DNA of 64,000 nt from Aspidiotus rigidus (GCA_035079385.1 JAVHKY010000054.1:10703501-10767500); one strand, 5' to 3'. Counted from the first letter of the stretch, positions 11,576 through 22,759 are shown. Program-made: numbers and translations. The notes: generated by a model not told the origin, from the letters alone.

Positions 11576-12120
11576 TTTTAGTATCCTAACATTATATAGT
11601 ATCTCGACCTCTAGGAGACTAGATTAGTTTGGATATGTACTCAAGGCTAGAAAGCAAACAAGTGAAGCGAGTCTGCCTTTTCGCTGGTTAGCCTAACATA
11701 CAGTCTATCAAGCATCTTCTAGGCTAAGAGAGGGTAGGCAAACGAGTGAACGCCTCAGCTAGTTAGCCCAAATTACCTGCGAGTCATCATTTTCGTTTTT
11801 ATCGAAATTTGTAGCATGACAAAAAAGGAGCGGATTTTTTTTGGGGAAAAAAGTTAAAACGTATCCCACAGTGATGGTTTGTATCCCCTTGAATACGATC
11901 AGGCCTGTTACAAACAATTCGGTCACGCCAGGTAGAAATCTTGTTTTCATTCCAAAATCGATTTTTATTGATTTTCATTATTTTCATCAATTTTGGTATT
12001 TCTCACATATCGCCCTGGGCAGTTCGTATCCATTTTGCCAGATGGTGGAGATGAGCAGCCGGTTTAAGGCAAGGCTGTCGAAATTGGGTACTTTCAATTT
12101 TCAAAGCGACGAAATTAAAC

Positions 12121-13119
12121 TCATTTTAAATGTTTTATTTTCGATTCTAAGGCTAATCTATTAGCGGGAGCATTCCATAAACTAGCGAATATCTTCTGTT
12201 CGATATTACTTTCCATTTCAGGACTTTTGGAGATAGCGTTCACAATGACTGCTTTGGCAGCTCGAACAACGCTGACGTCGTGTTGGACCTTATTCAATAA
12301 CCAAGTTTCAGCGCCCCGTAGATCCTCGACAATGTCGTTCGCCAGTCCAATTCGCCGAGCTTCGTCGAAATTAAGTAAACTGCAAGTGAGAAGGAGATCT
12401 AATGCTTTGGTTTTACCAACTATTTGCACCAATTTACTCCCACCATCCCACACTGGTACGACTCCCATCCTGTTATGAATAAAACCAATACGTGTCCTAG
12501 AATCCGAACAGAAGAGTCTGTAATCACACGCTAGAGTGATTTCCGCACCACCTCCGATAGTACCTGAAATACACGAGTCACGATTATCGATTATAAAAAT
12601 TGCATTCGTGATTATCATGGGAAATTGACCTACCAGCTCCAGTAACGTACGCTACTGATATTAAAGGTAAGCTGGAAAAATCGTGCAACAATTTCTTCAT
12701 AAAAATGGCCATTTGATAACCCGACTCTGGAGTGTTTTCTTTACGCAGAAAATTTAAATCGCTTCCCGAACTGAATATGTCCCCGGAACCGTAGAGTAGA
12801 ATTGCTTTTCCCCGATTCCAAGTTCGAAGATCATTTATGACCTTTTCTAAATCTATCATCATCTTCCCCTATGGAAAATAAAAGCACATAATTTTTTTGT
12901 CATCAACAAAATTTATACTACATCTATATGCGACTCACCGCTAATCGCATTTTTCCTCTCCGGATGATCGATACAAATGGTAGCCAGTCCATTTTCTTCG
13001 TTTCTCGTGCATGTTATTTGTCCACCGCCATAAGGTAACAATTTGTCTCTGATCTCGTCTACTGGTGAAGGAGAGCCTGAAAAACACGGGACACCAAAAA
13101 TTTCATATAGTCCGTTCAT
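12121..13119 (-). pseudogene. ECHDC1: ECHDC1-like ethylmalonyl-CoA decarboxylase, copy A (splice acceptor slipped by one base)
   Basis: Three exons on the minus strand: 12939-13119, 12634-12868 and 12121-12563, separated by introns of 70 bp. The family is crotonase/enoyl-CoA hydratase. NAISG, MMIDLEKV, FSSGSDL, GGGAEITLACD and the C-terminal LWNAPAN match ECHDC1, the metabolite-proofreading enzyme that decarboxylates ethylmalonyl-CoA. Exon 2 should open in the frame that continues NAISG with K-M-M. Here the acceptor reads CCATAGGGGAAGATG, whereas copy B reads CCATAAGGAAAGATG. The first usable AG is one base earlier, so exon 2 gains one base and the spliced frame meets a TGA about 12 codons later. 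No other AG restores the frame. Internal initiation at the exon-2 ATGs could still give a truncated product. Otherwise the exons are open and almost identical to copy B (V for A in VPxWDGG, P for S in LLxYGGG). Confidence 0.75.
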
Positions 13120-13227
13120 TCTTTAAAAAAAATTTGATCGGTTTTCATGAAGTGTATCTAATAACTCGGTGTACTACTGATCGTAATAATGCCACGTACA
13201 CTATAGCGACATAAGAAAGAGAAATAA

Positions 13228-13314
13228 GTAGTATATAATTAGTGTGATACAGACACACATTTTTTTTTCGAAGAAAAAAAAATGTGTGGATGTATCACAC
13301 TAATTATATACTAC
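13228..13314. repeat. 87-bp palindrome at the duplication breakpoint
   Basis: GTAGTATATAATTAGTGTGA at the left pairs with TCACACTAATTATATACTAC at the right, around a T-run/A-run centre. It begins at the first base after the shared segment ends and has no counterpart at copy B. It could be a tiny fold-back element or a breakpoint-associated hairpin. Confidence 0.75.
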
Positions 13315-13785
13315 ATCCACATCTATTTACTCTAATTTAACGTTTTTTCAACATGCTCAACGAATCTCAACGAATGTAAAATCGATTCAAGAACCGATTT
13401 TTGACACACTCAATGAACTTTCAACAAACTCAAAATCAGTTTCAAGAATCAATAATCAGCTGCTTTAAAAAAAAATCTGGCTCACATTTAATAAATACTA
13501 CTATTTAACCGAAAAAACCTGTATCATATTTAGTTTACCACTACTCAACCAAAATTCCACAATTAAATCAGAGCAAGAACTGATAAAATAAATACGCTTA
13601 TAAATCCGACAAACTCGATACGGTAATGAATCTGTAATTTTTCCAAGCTCACATTCCTTCTCAACAAGTTCTACGAACTTCAACGTCTATAATTTCGGTA
13701 ATAAATGGGTAGTTTTTCCAAGCTCATATTTTTTTTTTTTGTACAAGGTTGGTGCATTAATGTGTATGAGAGAGGAGAGGAAGAA

Positions 13786-14335
13786 AATGATGTATTCCTA
13801 ATTCATTCATAGTTTATCAAGGCCACCAAACTCCTGTTTGGTCCATAAGACTCAATGCATTATAGAGAAAAACATATACTGTATACAGACCAAAGGACTC
13901 TTGCTTCCATAAGACCAATGTAACTGAGAGAGAAAGAAAATTACGTATTCCTAATTCATTCATAGTTTATCAAGGTCACCAAACTCCTGTTTGGTCCACA
14001 AGACTCAATGCATTATAGAGAAAAACATACTGTATACAGACCAAATGACTGTTGCTTCCGAAAGAAAATTACGTATTCCTAATTTATTCATAGTTTATCA
14101 AGGTCACCAAACTCCTGTTTGGTCTATAAGACTCAATGCGTTATAGAGAGAAACATACTGTATACAGACCAAACGACTGTTGCTTCCATAAGACCAATAT
14201 AACTGAGAGCGAAAGAACTCTTAATTTATTCATAGTTTATCAAGGTCACTAAACTCCTGTTCATAAGACTCAATGTGTTATGGATGGACCATAAGACTTA
14301 TCCAAGTTATAGAGAGATGTACATCTGAGAGAGAA
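13786..14335 (+). repeat. Degenerate tandem repeat, about 125-155-bp period, four copies
   Basis: TTCATAGTTTATCAAGGTCA recurs near 13805, 13960, 14085 and 14230. Each copy is followed by CAAACTCCTG, CATAAGACTCAATG, TATAGAGA and ACTGTATACAGACCAAA blocks, with the last copies shortened. No coding frame spans it. Confidence 0.75.
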
Positions 14336-14954
14336 CAACTGTTGGAAAGAGAGAAAAAATTTAATATTTAGTAAATCCGACAAACTCGATACGGTAATGA
14401 ATCCGTATTTTTTTTTTTTTCTTATCCACGCTCACATTTTTCTCAACGATGGTCGACGAGTAATTTTTCCCGTTTTCAAGCATGAAAGATTAATAATTTG
14501 CAAATCTTGAATTTTTTCCGTGATCGATGAGTATTTTTCTAAATGTAGGTGATTCTCTACACCGTCTATGAGTATTTTTTCAGGAACCAATGGTAAGGAA
14601 GACTCTCGGTTTCTTTTCTTTTTCCTCTCGAAAGGAGTAGAGAAAACGATCAAGTCCTCGCTGAGAAAGAAAACCACAGAATTAGCGAAAATATACTTTT
14701 ATATGAGCTTAAATGATCAACTTTACAGTATAGGAAAACAATGAAACACGCGTATCAGCTCATAGAAGCATTAAGAATAAAAACTGTACCAAAATAAACA
14801 TAATAAGCTTACAACACGTTATACGAAATAATCACAACGAGAGGTGGGAATAGGAGATCATTACATTACACGGAGTTTTTGAGAAAACTCGAATCCAAAA
14901 AGCAGAATTTCTTATCACATTACGAAATTTCGAGATTAATGTAGACGTTGACCT

Positions 14955-16039
14955 TCAATTTTTTTTTATTCCGCGGAGGCCATCAATGAACTGACCCCAG
15001 TACGCGTTTAGAAAATAGCCAAATATCGACAACAACACACCAGAAAAAACGTGTCCAGCAGTCATCAGAGCACTGTACCATTCGTACGATTTTTTTAATT
15101 CCTGAAGAAAAACAAAGAGGAGAAAAGAATAGACTTCAATTTTCTTTCGAAAGAGTCTTTCTTCCATACACACATGAGAAACGGCGTTTCACGCAGCAGT
15201 ATTGCGGGTGAGAGCAGCACGTTTCAGAACGATCGTTTTAGAGCGGGAGTGAAAGAAATCTGACGTCACTAAGCGGGAGTGAAAATTTTTCACTCCCTGT
15301 CATGAGGATATTTTCAATTTGTTTCACTGCGCGAACAGGCGAACACTAGATAATGCTGTGTTCTATGGTTTTGGCGTTCTTTCGAATTCGTGGATCGAAT
15401 TACCGGAAATTGATTAGTCGAGCAGAGGATATTCTTTCACTTTGATGATTCCATTCTTACGATCCTGAGAAATTTAATAGTATCAACTTATTCGAACAAC
15501 GTGGCAAGAGTCGAATACTTCGAGAACCAACTGTTGTATTGGCTTCGTACCTATCTACTCATACTTATGCAATGGAAATAACTTCAAGTCAGAGTTGTGA
15601 GAGGACACTATGAGCCATGCACTCAAAATATGGTTATCATCAGTGTGTATGGAAGAAAATAGTGTAGGCAACTCGAGAAAGATCAGCGTGTTCACAAGGC
15701 TCGTGCGTTCGCTCCACTCGTTATTACTCGTTCCGCGAATGTCGCACTCGCCGTGAAACGCGCTGCTCTCTCCCTTGATGCCTAACATACTATTCCTTCT
15801 TTCTCAGAAGACAATGACTTACTTTCATTTCTTTCTTCAAATCAGCAAGTTCTTTTATAACGTTCGCGTAGTTATTATTAGCCATAGCAAGGGTGTTCGT
15901 ACTCGATTTGAGCTCTTTTAAGATCTCTTTAAACAATTTTACTGAAACATAGACGCATAAAATGAAAAAATGAATCATCTAAGAATGCAGTTCAACATTT
16001 CAGAAATATACTGTCTTGCTTACCGTCGATATTACTCAT
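14955..16039 (-). CDS. Small coiled-coil plus membrane-segment protein, three exons, 93 residues
   Basis: Proposed exons are 16024-16039 (ATG at 16037-16039, encoding MSNID), 15823-15941 and 14955-15101, ending at a TGA. All junctions are consensus: donors GTAAGC and GTAAGT, acceptors TTTCAG and CTTCAG. The phases agree, and the total of 282 nt gives 93 residues. Residues about 6-50 are Lys/Glu/Leu-rich and look like an amphipathic or coiled-coil helix (LKELKSSTN, KELADLKKEMK). Residues about 58-85 form a hydrophobic helix (HVFSGVLLSIFGYFLNAYWG) followed by a basic C-terminus. It could be a tail-anchored or single-pass organelle membrane protein. I do not recognise the family. Clean splicing is the main argument that it is real. 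Confidence 0.55.
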
Positions 16040-16688
16040 CCGAGGCCAGTATCTGTACCTGAAACTATTGGTTTGTCGTGAAACTATTATCGAACTCTAT
16101 TCGCACGACCCAAGAAAATCTTACACGGTCAATACTATACTTCAATGATTAAAATACAAGAAGGACGCAGCCTCACCGCTACAAAGTTCAACAACTACAA
16201 AATTATCCTTATCCGACATACGTTACTGATTTATAGCTGCATGATTACCCATAGTCAAAGTAAATACCGCATTTCGAAGGCCGTAGCGACGACGAACGAT
16301 GGAACGAAACAGCAGAACGCCAGGTTGGTGTTATCGGGGATCTCGGTAATTTAGACTCTTTAGTCTTTACACTGTCGCATCGAGCGCCACTGTCGACGTT
16401 AATGTTCCGCTATATTGTTATCTGTGAGCTGTGACAATCGTAGAGTAATGTTATAAGTTTCGTCACGAGTTCGAGTACAGAACAATGTGCTTTCAGGTTC
16501 TTTTCTAAATATAGGGGTTTTCCCAAGTAATTCGAATGACTCGAGCATTTAATTATCGTCAATTCGCGATAGGTGTTGTGTCAAAAGGTGAGGGTACGTT
16601 ACTGTCTTATCTGTGACAACTCTCGGCTCTTATGTGAATCTTCGTTCGTGCCAGTCTCGTGTTCGTTCGAACTATTCAACTATTTCTA

Positions 16689-16821
16689 TACTCTGTCCGC
16701 AAATAGAATGGGTCACGTCAACAAACCCGCGACCCGCTTTCATGCAAAAAAAATTGATTACGATGCGAGGAAGCGGTTCGCGGGTTTGTTTACGCGACCC
16801 ATTCTATTTGCGGACAGAGCA
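16689..16821. mobile_element. Fold-back MITE of the same family (copy 2)
   Basis: Same family as 10628-10761: CTCTGTCCGCAAATAGAA at the left, TTCTATTTGCGGACAGAG at the right, and the same AAAAATTGATTACGATGCGA centre. TA lies on both sides (16687-16688 and 16822-16823), with one mismatch between the outermost bases of the two ends. Confidence 0.85.
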
Positions 16822-16940
16822 TAACAACTGTTTTCTTATTAGTACACTCGACATGTTGTCGCCGCGCTTCAAGCTTCTAGCTTCAACGACAGAAGCGCTA
16901 ATGTGCAAACATACGAGCCACCAATAAAAGGTAAAATTGA

Positions 16941-17078
16941 AGGGTCCATGGTGAAAACAACCATAGTCTGATTTTTGTGGAGTGTTCCCACCAAATTCCT
17001 TGTAAAAAGTACTTACAGAATCACTAATCACCTCATTGTCTTCAAAAATTGGACTATGGTTGTTTTCACCAGGGACCC
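16941..17078. mobile_element. Non-autonomous element with about 30-bp terminal inverted repeats
   Basis: AGGGTCCATGGTGAAAACAA at the left and TTGTTTTCACCAGGGACCCT at the right are inverse complements with one mismatch. They extend inward through CCATAGTC/GACTATGG. The interior is about 80 bp with no coding. A clear target duplication is not visible. Part of the motif (AAAGGGTCCATGGTAGCAAC) also occurs near 30980. Confidence 0.7.
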
Positions 17079-17185
17079 TTTGTCCTGAATAACGGAGGTC
17101 CGAACGGGAATAGATGATGAATGAATTTTATAAGTTTTTTATTAAGCGGCACTGCCGTCGATATAAAGATTGAACGAAAAATGAC

Positions 17186-17220
17186 CGACGTTTCGATAGT
17201 TACGACTATCTTCTTCGGGG
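17186..17220 (-). ncRNA. Hammerhead-ribozyme-like core in the Penelope-like element flank
   Basis: Read on the minus strand, CCCGAAGAAGATAGTCG and TAACTATCGAAACGTC give a CNGAAGA box, a stem II (GATAGT with ACTATC around a CGTA loop) and a GAAAC box followed by GTC. This is the conserved order of a hammerhead core, and such ribozymes are known in Penelope-like element terminal repeats. The first box has C where U is usual, so activity is doubtful. It lies about 65 bp beyond the element's last codon. Confidence 0.5.
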
Positions 17221-17284
17221 TCAAGAAATATACTGAAAAGTATACATAATAAGACAAACTTGATACAGAAACGAAAACAAAAGT

Positions 17285-19416
17285 TCAATCTCGGTGATGA
17301 CTCCTCTTAAGTACAGGCATGTACGTGCTACATAAATGATCATCGACGTCCGTTTTAAAATTGACAGCGTTGACGTGTTTTTTAATTTCTATCGCTTCCC
17401 TCATTTTTCTTTTTCTGTCGTTCCCCTCGAAACAAAGAATGGAGGCGTCTTCGAATTTGAAACAATGTCCTGTACTTGCGGTATGCTCAGCCAGGGCAGT
17501 ACCTTTCCGTCCATTTTTAACATCTCCTTCGTGCTGTCCCAGTCTTTTTTTGAGCATTTGTTTGGTTTCCCCAATGTAAACGTTGTCGCAGCCTCCGCAT
17601 GGAATTTTGTAAACTAGGTTCGAAGATTTTTTGACCGGAACCGGATCTTTCAGTTTCGAGAAGAAGGAATTCCTTGTGAGGTTGTAGGAACTGAACGCTA
17701 CTCGAATGCCAGGGTCGAGTCTATTGAGAAGTTTTTTTGTAATAATACTGGCTGTGCCGACGTAAGGTATAGAGAAAAATCTAGTCTTATTCTTAAATAT
17801 TACATTACACAGAGGGGGGGGGGTGTTCATTACGTTATTCTTAAGGTTATTACATACAATATTGTCAAAAAAATAGTCAGGGTAGCCATTATTAGTCATT
17901 AATTTCTTAAAGTCAAATTTTATTTCGTCATGGAAAATGCTATCAGAGAGGCTAAGTCGATAATTTAATAAAGATATTACCGTATTCTTCTTAATGTGAA
18001 AAGGTAGGTTAGAATTAAAATGAGTAATACGTCCGGAATATGTAGGTTTCTTATAGTGCTTAAAAATAAGTCTGTCGTGATTCTTTATAATAGTGAGATC
18101 CAAAAAATTAAGAGCATTATCTTTTTCTTTTTCGATAGTAAAATTAAGGCGGGGGTGGAAATCGTTTAAAAAGTTTAAAATATCATTAACAAGGTTATTA
18201 TTACAAATACATAGGCTGTCGTCAACATATTTAACAAATATTTTAACATTAAACCTCTCGAGGACCGCTCGAAACAAATTATCTAATACTAATTCAGATA
18301 CTATAGATGACAGGGGGTTGCCCATGGCAACACCTTCCACTTGAGAGTAAGTAACGTTATCAAACATGCAGTAACCTTTTCGGAGACATAGTTCTAGGGC
18401 CTCAAGGAACAAATCTTTGCTTAGTTTTTTATGGAGCTCCAATTATGAGTTACGGTTTCTCGAATTAAATTTACAGGGATACATGTAAACATGGATATCA
18501 CGTCGAAAGAAATGAGGACGTCTTCGTCGTCTAGGTGGATATCTTTCAGAAGGTCCAACACTTGGTACGAATTGCGAATATTAAGCGTGTCATCGGAAGT
18601 GTATGATAGTATTCTTGAGAGGAATTTGGACATATTGTAGGTGGGCGCATTTATGAATGAAACCACCGGCCTAAGCGGAGCCCCAGGTTTATGCGTCTTT
18701 GGGAGGCCGTAAATCCGTGGTGCGATACTCGTGTAGGTGGTAAGATATTCTTTGTAGTACGGCTCGATGCATTTTTGTTCATACATTCTCTTAACAAGTT
18801 CATTATTTTTCTTTTCAATTGTAGCAGTAGGGTCGTTTATGAGTTTCTTATAAGTTGTGGGATCATCCAGTAGTGCCTTTAGCTTCTTCACGTAGTCTTC
18901 TTTTTCTGTGATGACCGTAGCGTTGCCCTTATCAGCCTTCACGATGATTAAACTAGGGTTTGGTTCTAAGAACGATTTCACTATTTTATGGTTGGTTGGA
19001 GTACACAAGTTTCGCGAATTGGGGAACTTCTTAGCTTTCACGGAGTTCTTAGCATTTCTGATTTTTGTGAGAAGGCACGATATTTTTTGCCGAACTTCCG
19101 TTTTCTCTTCATCTCCAGTTCTAGCTTGGTGAATGAAACACTCAATATCAGTAATGAGCTTTTCGTATGGCAAGTTCGATGTTTTGATCGCAAATTTTGG
19201 TCCTAGTTGTAGAATCTTTTTAACCTCTTCTGGGATTTCTACGCTCGACAAATTTTTAATCCAATTTTCGTTCACTGAACATGTAGCTTTGTTTTCCTCC
19301 TTCTCTTGAAGTTGTTTGAACTTCTTAATTAAAAGTTCCTTCTTGAGTTTGGCCTCGCGACTCGTTATCTTTTGTAGGAATTGGTAGCAAAGGTTGAAGA
19401 TACAATTGTCCTGCAC
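17285..19416 (-). mobile_element. Penelope-like retroelement: reverse transcriptase plus GIY-YIG endonuclease, one frameshift
   Basis: Two overlapping frames, 18421-19416 (331 aa) and 17285-18442 (385 aa), form one element protein interrupted by a frameshift in an A-run near 18428. The first part has the IYGLPKTHKPG segment and FDVISMFTCIP, the first catalytic RT block. The second part has VEGVAMGNPLS, then YVDD at residues 72-75 (the RT active site). After a linker comes the GIY-YIG nuclease (VYIGETKQMLKKRLGQH, about 288-304), preceded by a CxxC pair and followed by His residues typical of Penelope-like zinc-binding nucleases. Domain content is complete, so one indel is the only obvious lesion. 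At its 5' side it abuts a LINE RNase H fragment near 19430. Confidence 0.9.
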
Positions 19417-19434
19417 TATGCTTGAGATTGGCCA

Positions 19435-21045
19435 TCAGTTCGGCTGTAAAAATAGAGGCTATATTTCGGATGCGATGAGAAGATATTTCCCCGTCGATGG
19501 AGTATGCGTAAGCTGCTTTAGTAGGTGTTTTCGACCCATCGGTGAGGCAAAGTGAATGGTCAGGGTATTCTTGAAGTAGTTTGTTGATATGTTGGGTAAA
19601 ACCAGGTTTGTCAGATTTTGGAATTTCTGTGAGATCTAGGCGTATTTTAGGTTGAGGGAAGGTCCAAGGGGGGAAGGTTGTGTATATGGGTTCTAGGGAT
19701 GTGCTACGAACGATTTGTTGATCAGGTGATAGAATTGAAGGCGAATATGTTTGGTGGAGGATTGGTTGTGATTGTGGTGAAAGATTCGGTTAAAGATTGG
19801 GAGTTGTGGGAATTGTGCTACAGAGGATAAAAAGTTGGAGGTTACGATGAGCCTTCGAAAGTGAAGGGGAGGATCTGGGGCTTCTGCACACAGGCTAAGT
19901 TTGGGGCTGGTGCGATGAGCTCCCAGGGCAATCCTGAGAGAAGATGTCTGGATGGGGTCGAGTAAGGCAAGGACGGTTTTTTTCGCTGTGTTGTAGATCG
20001 GGGAACCGTAATCTAATTTTGAGCGAATAAGACTTTTGTATAGAAGAAGGAGTAACTTTCTGTTGCAGCCTTTAGATGGATGAGATATGTATTTTATTAT
20101 GTTTAGAGCGCGTGTGCATTTGGCTTTGAGGGTTTTAATGTGGGGGGCCCAGGTAAGTTTTTGGTCAAAATGTAAGCCGAGAAGTTTGCCGTAGTTACGA
20201 GATGGGATTTGGAAGTTTTGTAAAATTAGAGGAGGTAAGGAGGGGATAGGATTTCTTTTTTTGAAAATAACTGAGTAGGTTTTCGAGGAAGAAAATCTAA
20301 ATCCTCTTTTGATGTCCATGTGGTGATTGAGTTAAGGGTATCCTGTAGGAGTCTGTGGGCTCTGTGCGGATTTGCTGAACGGATAGTGATGTTATAGTCA
20401 TCAGCGAAAAGACGCTGGGTGAGGGGGGGGGGGGGGGTTACACATTTGGTGATATCATTTATTGCTATTAGAAAAAGTAAGACACTGAAGACTTCTCCTT
20501 GAGGGACTACATTTTGGACCGAAAGGGGAGGGGAGGTTATGTTATTGATTCTTACTAGGAGGGTTCTGTCGTTGAGAAAAGTTTGTAGGATGTTAGGGAG
20601 GTGGCCTCGGAGACAAATTTCGTAAAGTTCGGTAGAGATGAGGTGTCTCCATACCCGAGGAAAGGCCTCTTGGAGATCAAAGAAGATGGAGTATAGGGAG
20701 GATTTGTTATTGGTGACATCGTTGATTTGAGATTGGAGATCATAAAGGGGTTGTATAGTGTTCCGTCCTTTTCTGAAGCCATATTGGAAGGGAGAGAGGA
20801 TGTTATTTGATTCTAGATACCACAAGAGTCTTTTGTTCAGAATTTTTTGAAATAATTTGCCAAGAACACTAGAAAGGGCTATGGGGCGATATGAGGCAGG
20901 GAGGAGAGGGTCCAAGCCAGGTTTCAATATGGGGAGAATGATGACTGTTTTCCAGAAGATAGGATAGGTGTTTTGTGAAAAAGTACAGTTGAATAAAGAA
21001 AGAAGATAAGTGAGCGAGTTTGGATGGAGATATGAAAATGAATAG
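19435..21045 (-). mobile_element. 5'- and 3'-truncated non-LTR retrotransposon (reverse transcriptase and RNase H)
   Basis: Minus-strand pieces in three frames encode LINE reverse transcriptase: SYRPIALSS, FDLQEAFPRVW, the VPQG block, and FADD near 20405. A thumb/linker region follows (KLLGLHFDQKLTWAPHI, SLIRSKLDYG), and then an RNase H start with CLTDGS near 19555. This order fits Jockey/I-type elements. Frameshifts fall near 20285 and 19700. The coding match begins near 21045 with no endonuclease domain, and it ends mid-RNase-H at about 19435 where the Penelope-like element begins. A C/G homopolymer run interrupts it near 20425. Confidence 0.88.
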
Positions 21046-21398
21046 GAATAAATCTAGGAACTCCTCTATATTCCTCAGTTAAATGATCATAATATCAAAC
21101 TTCTATTTAAACAAATTTTTATCTGTTCTACTAAGTTTGAAAGTTCATCATAAAGTTCTTATTTCTTATCATAATTATAATTCCTATTCTTCAGAAATTC
21201 TATAAATTTATCCAATCCTTCCAATTTCTTTAATATATATAGTTTTCATAAAACGCATCCATACTCCTCCTTCTTTTCCATATTTTAATTTTGCTTCATT
21301 TACCATCTTTTTTTTTTCTTTTAATTTTATTTTTATTCATTTTTTTATTTATTTAACTTTATTATCTTCTTTATCTTCCACATCTTTCATCCATAACA

Positions 21399-21541
21399 CA
21401 GGCGCGGATTTACGGGTACATTTGGGGGGGGGGGGAATATTCCATTGTTAAAAAAATTTATTGGGCAATTTCAGTCTTTTTCTTTTTTCTTGGGGGGGGG
21501 GGCGGGCGTTCCCCTTGTTTCTCCCCGTAAATCCGCCCCGG
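21399..21541. mobile_element. Short TIR element with 5-bp target duplication
   Basis: CAGGCGCGGATTTACGGG at the left end is the near inverse complement of CCCCGTAAATCCGCCCCGG at the right end. TAACA occurs immediately on both sides (21394-21398 and 21542-21546). The interior contains two G-runs. It is a non-autonomous DNA element; the superfamily is not certain. Confidence 0.7.
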
Positions 21542-21739
21542 TAACAAAGAACTAAAAATGATGTACATTTTTTAATTTAATATAATATTCTCATTTTTTT
21601 TCAATTATGGGAGAATTAATTATCATCAAGTTTCTTTTCACAGATAAATTCCATCTTCCGTGTCTCAGATAATTTTTTCATTTCTATTTTCTTATCCAAG
21701 TATTCCCTCGCGATAAAGAATGCATCTTCTTTTAAGAAT

Positions 21740-21872
21740 AATGGCACTATTAACCACTGTTTTTATTGAACATTAAAGATTGCATACGTTTCGGTAGACT
21801 AGCTACCATCATCAGTGCAGAAACTAATGCAATCTTTAATGTTCAATAAAAACAGTGGTTAATAGTGCCATT
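21740..21872. repeat. 46-bp-arm hairpin enclosing a hammerhead-like core
   Basis: The arms 21740-21785 and 21827-21872 are perfect inverse complements over about 46 bp. The loop read on the minus strand holds CACTGATGATGGTAG, then CTAGT, then CTACCGAAACG. This gives a CTGATGA box, a stem II of GGTAG with CTACC, and a GAAAC box, matching a canonical hammerhead core. This resembles a terminal unit of a Penelope-like element arranged head to head. Confidence 0.7.
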
Positions 21873-22451
21873 CTTGTACTTTGTATTATAATATTTTAAC
21901 CACGGAAAAATCTTTCTATTCATCTTCTTTTAATTTCTCATACAATTTCTTTGAAGCATTTAAACCAAAATATACAAATAAGTAGATCCTCTTTAATTTT
22001 TCCATTAGTATACTTGATAATAGCTAGACAAAACTAATTGGAAAATGTTTCTGAAGTTTTATTGTATTATAATTCATACTTTTCAACTTCTTCTTTAGTC
22101 TTATTTAATTTTTTACTTAGTTTTTTTCAATTCTCTTGTTTTATTAAGCTTCTTTATAAGACTTTCAGAATCAGTATACCTATATAGCAGAATGAGCTTT
22201 TATTGAATGATCATAATTTTCAAGTTCAACAATATCATCAGCTTTATTAAGCAAAAACACTTTGGCATGTTTATTTAATCCACAATAATTCTTATGATCA
22301 CATAATACTTATCTTTTCACAAGAAAAACTTCCTTAAAAATTGATACATTAACTTTGATACAAAAGTTGAAATTTTTTAAACTAGCAAGGGAGAAAAAGT
22401 AGGGTGAAATGATTCATATTTGTTTTATAAAACAGCTGAATATTTAGTATA

Positions 22452-22530
22452 GAACAGAGGTCCGCAAACTATGCGCCGCGGCGCCTAAGGGCGCCGTGAG
22501 CTACCGTCAGGGGCGCCGCAAAGTAACCAC
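22452..22530 (+). mobile_element. Possible hAT-type element end
   Basis: CAGAGGTCCGCAAACTATGC resembles the CAG-type terminus common in hAT elements, and it is followed by GC-rich self-complementary sequence (GGCGCC/GGCGCC). No matching second end was found nearby, so this is a fragment or a coincidence. Confidence 0.3.
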
Positions 22531-22568
22531 CCAAAATGTGATTCACACTACCAGAAATCAAACATTTG

Positions 22569-22703
22569 TGACCTGCGATGAGAAAAGGATGCTCATTGTC
22601 TATTGGCGCAAGAACACCATTTCTCTCTGACTGGGCATCTATTCAGAGAGAAAAGGTGTTCCTGTCAGTGGGTAATAAGCATCATTTTCTCATCGCAGGT
22701 CAC
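22569..22703. mobile_element. Fold-back MITE, GTGACCTGCG family, copy 1
   Basis: GTGACCTGCGATGAGAAAA at the left is inverted at the right as TTTTCTCATCGCAGGTCAC. The arms continue through GGATGCTCATTG and AGAACACC. The whole element is about 135 bp with a short unpaired centre. There is no coding sequence. Confidence 0.8.
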
Positions 22704-22759
22704 ATTTGTTCCAAAAGAAAGGTAGACTGGTAGAGATAAGGAAAGACAAACCAAAATAG

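Larger units (their letters stand above)
9909..13227 (+). repeat. Segmental duplication copy A, right block
   Basis: Nearly identical to 26506-29680, in the same orientation, over about 3.3 kb including the whole ECHDC1-like gene. The main structural difference is the 134-bp fold-back element at 10628, which is absent from copy B. The block ends sharply after GAGAAATAA at 13227 (29680 in copy B). In copy A an 87-bp palindrome begins at the very next base. Confidence 0.88.
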
